From: Cohnella sp. OV330
GTDB taxonomy: Bacteria > Bacillota > Bacilli > Paenibacillales > Paenibacillaceae
Length of the DNA: 61,502 nucleotides
Assembly (NCBI RefSeq): GCF_900112065.1
Contig: NZ_FOKE01000001.1
Location: forward strand, 731,563-793,064
Direction: 5' to 3'
Shown piece after piece: positions 61,411-61,502 of this stretch. How positions within the stretch are numbered: position 1 is the first letter of the stretch; the number at the start of each line of letters is the position of its first letter. The notes beneath the pieces were generated by a model. The model was not told the DNA's origin. It did not search any database and saw only the letters and a list, made by a program, of their open reading frames with translations. The translations under genes were made by a program, and so were the position numbers.

Positions 61411-61502
61411 ACTGGCGATAGCGGCGGTGGTGACCGTTATTGGCGCGGTATGGGGTTGTTTGGGCGGAATAGCGGTGGTGGCGACCGTTATTGGTGCGGT
61501 AT
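61411..61502. repeat. 51-bp tandem repeat cut by the window end
   Basis: ATAGCGG(C/T)GGTGGTG-like units begin at 61418 and 61469, a period of 51, each continuing ACCGTTATTGG(C/T)GCGGTAT. The core ATAGCGG..CCGTTATT is shared with the array at 39980-40205. Confidence 0.75.

Noticed and set aside
1..61502. tRNA, rRNA, riboswitch, insertion sequence or prophage genes
   Set aside because: I looked for tRNA-like cloverleafs, transposase or integrase motifs and known riboswitch cores and saw none that I could support; a covariance-model search would be decisive.

Overview
The window looks like chromosome of a high-GC, spore-forming Firmicute of the Paenibacillaceae (Cohnella- or Paenibacillus-like). 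The basis is gene content (S-layer-homology giant surface protein, YesM/YesN two-component system with Lpl-type sugar ABC transporter, bacilliredoxin, YneF, EcsAB), strong GGAGG ribosome sites with many TTG and GTG starts, and sigma-A type promoters. No phage, IS element, CRISPR array, rRNA or tRNA was recognised. This is a genus-level guess made from sequence features only.

Layout. 0.1-2.4 kb: ddl and an amidase-domain protein (minus). 3.1-8.2 kb: aconitase acnA, a PDZ/Lon-like serine protease and a convergent IclR-type regulator. The regulator's leader and the acnA leader carry the same GTTTCA-N5-TGAAAC palindrome. 8.4-12.6 kb: a membrane-anchored alpha/beta hydrolase, an unusual superoxide dismutase with a long N-terminal domain, and a secreted thermolysin-type protease. 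12.7-21.1 kb: one 2804-residue surface protein (lectin-like head, repeated beta domains, three SLH domains). 21.3-30.5 kb: diguanylate cyclase, Gfo/Idh oxidoreductase, two GNAT proteins, folE, yneF, an HD-GYP-like protein, queG, signal peptidase and a DUF402 phosphatase-like protein. 31-38.6 kb: sodA, mutY with an AraC regulator, cytochrome c lipoprotein, acpS, nadE, bacilliredoxin, a 42-residue protein and a sensor kinase. 38.6-43 kb: BaiN-like flavoprotein, a small unknown protein and ecsAB. 43-47.3 kb: xylose module, xylAB divergent from xylR across a shared operator. 47.4-51.8 kb: FMN reductase, a NarL-type two-component system, fucU, Rrf2 regulator. 52-61 kb: two ABC permeases, a solute-binding lipoprotein, a YesM/YesN two-component system and a second solute-binding lipoprotein, all on the minus strand.

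The most unusual pattern is intergenic. Six separate gaps (1-76, about 2450-2800, 7222-7450, 31690-31950, 39980-40205 and 61411-61502) contain degenerate tandem arrays whose period is 50-52 nt. The sequence differs from array to array, although several share an ATAGCGG / CCGCTATT core. The three longest convergent intergenic gaps in the window (343, 362 and 349 bp) are all filled by such arrays, and both window ends cut through one. This looks like a lineage-specific intergenic repeat class that I cannot match to a named family.

Functionally the window joins central carbon metabolism (acnA, xyl), oxidative stress defence (two SODs, bacilliredoxin, mutY), c-di-GMP-type signalling (GGDEF and HD-GYP-like proteins) and polysaccharide or oligosaccharide sensing and uptake (surface lectin/SLH protein, YesMN, Lpl transporter, Gfo/Idh oxidoreductase, xylose operon), consistent with a plant-matter- or soil-associated saprophyte.
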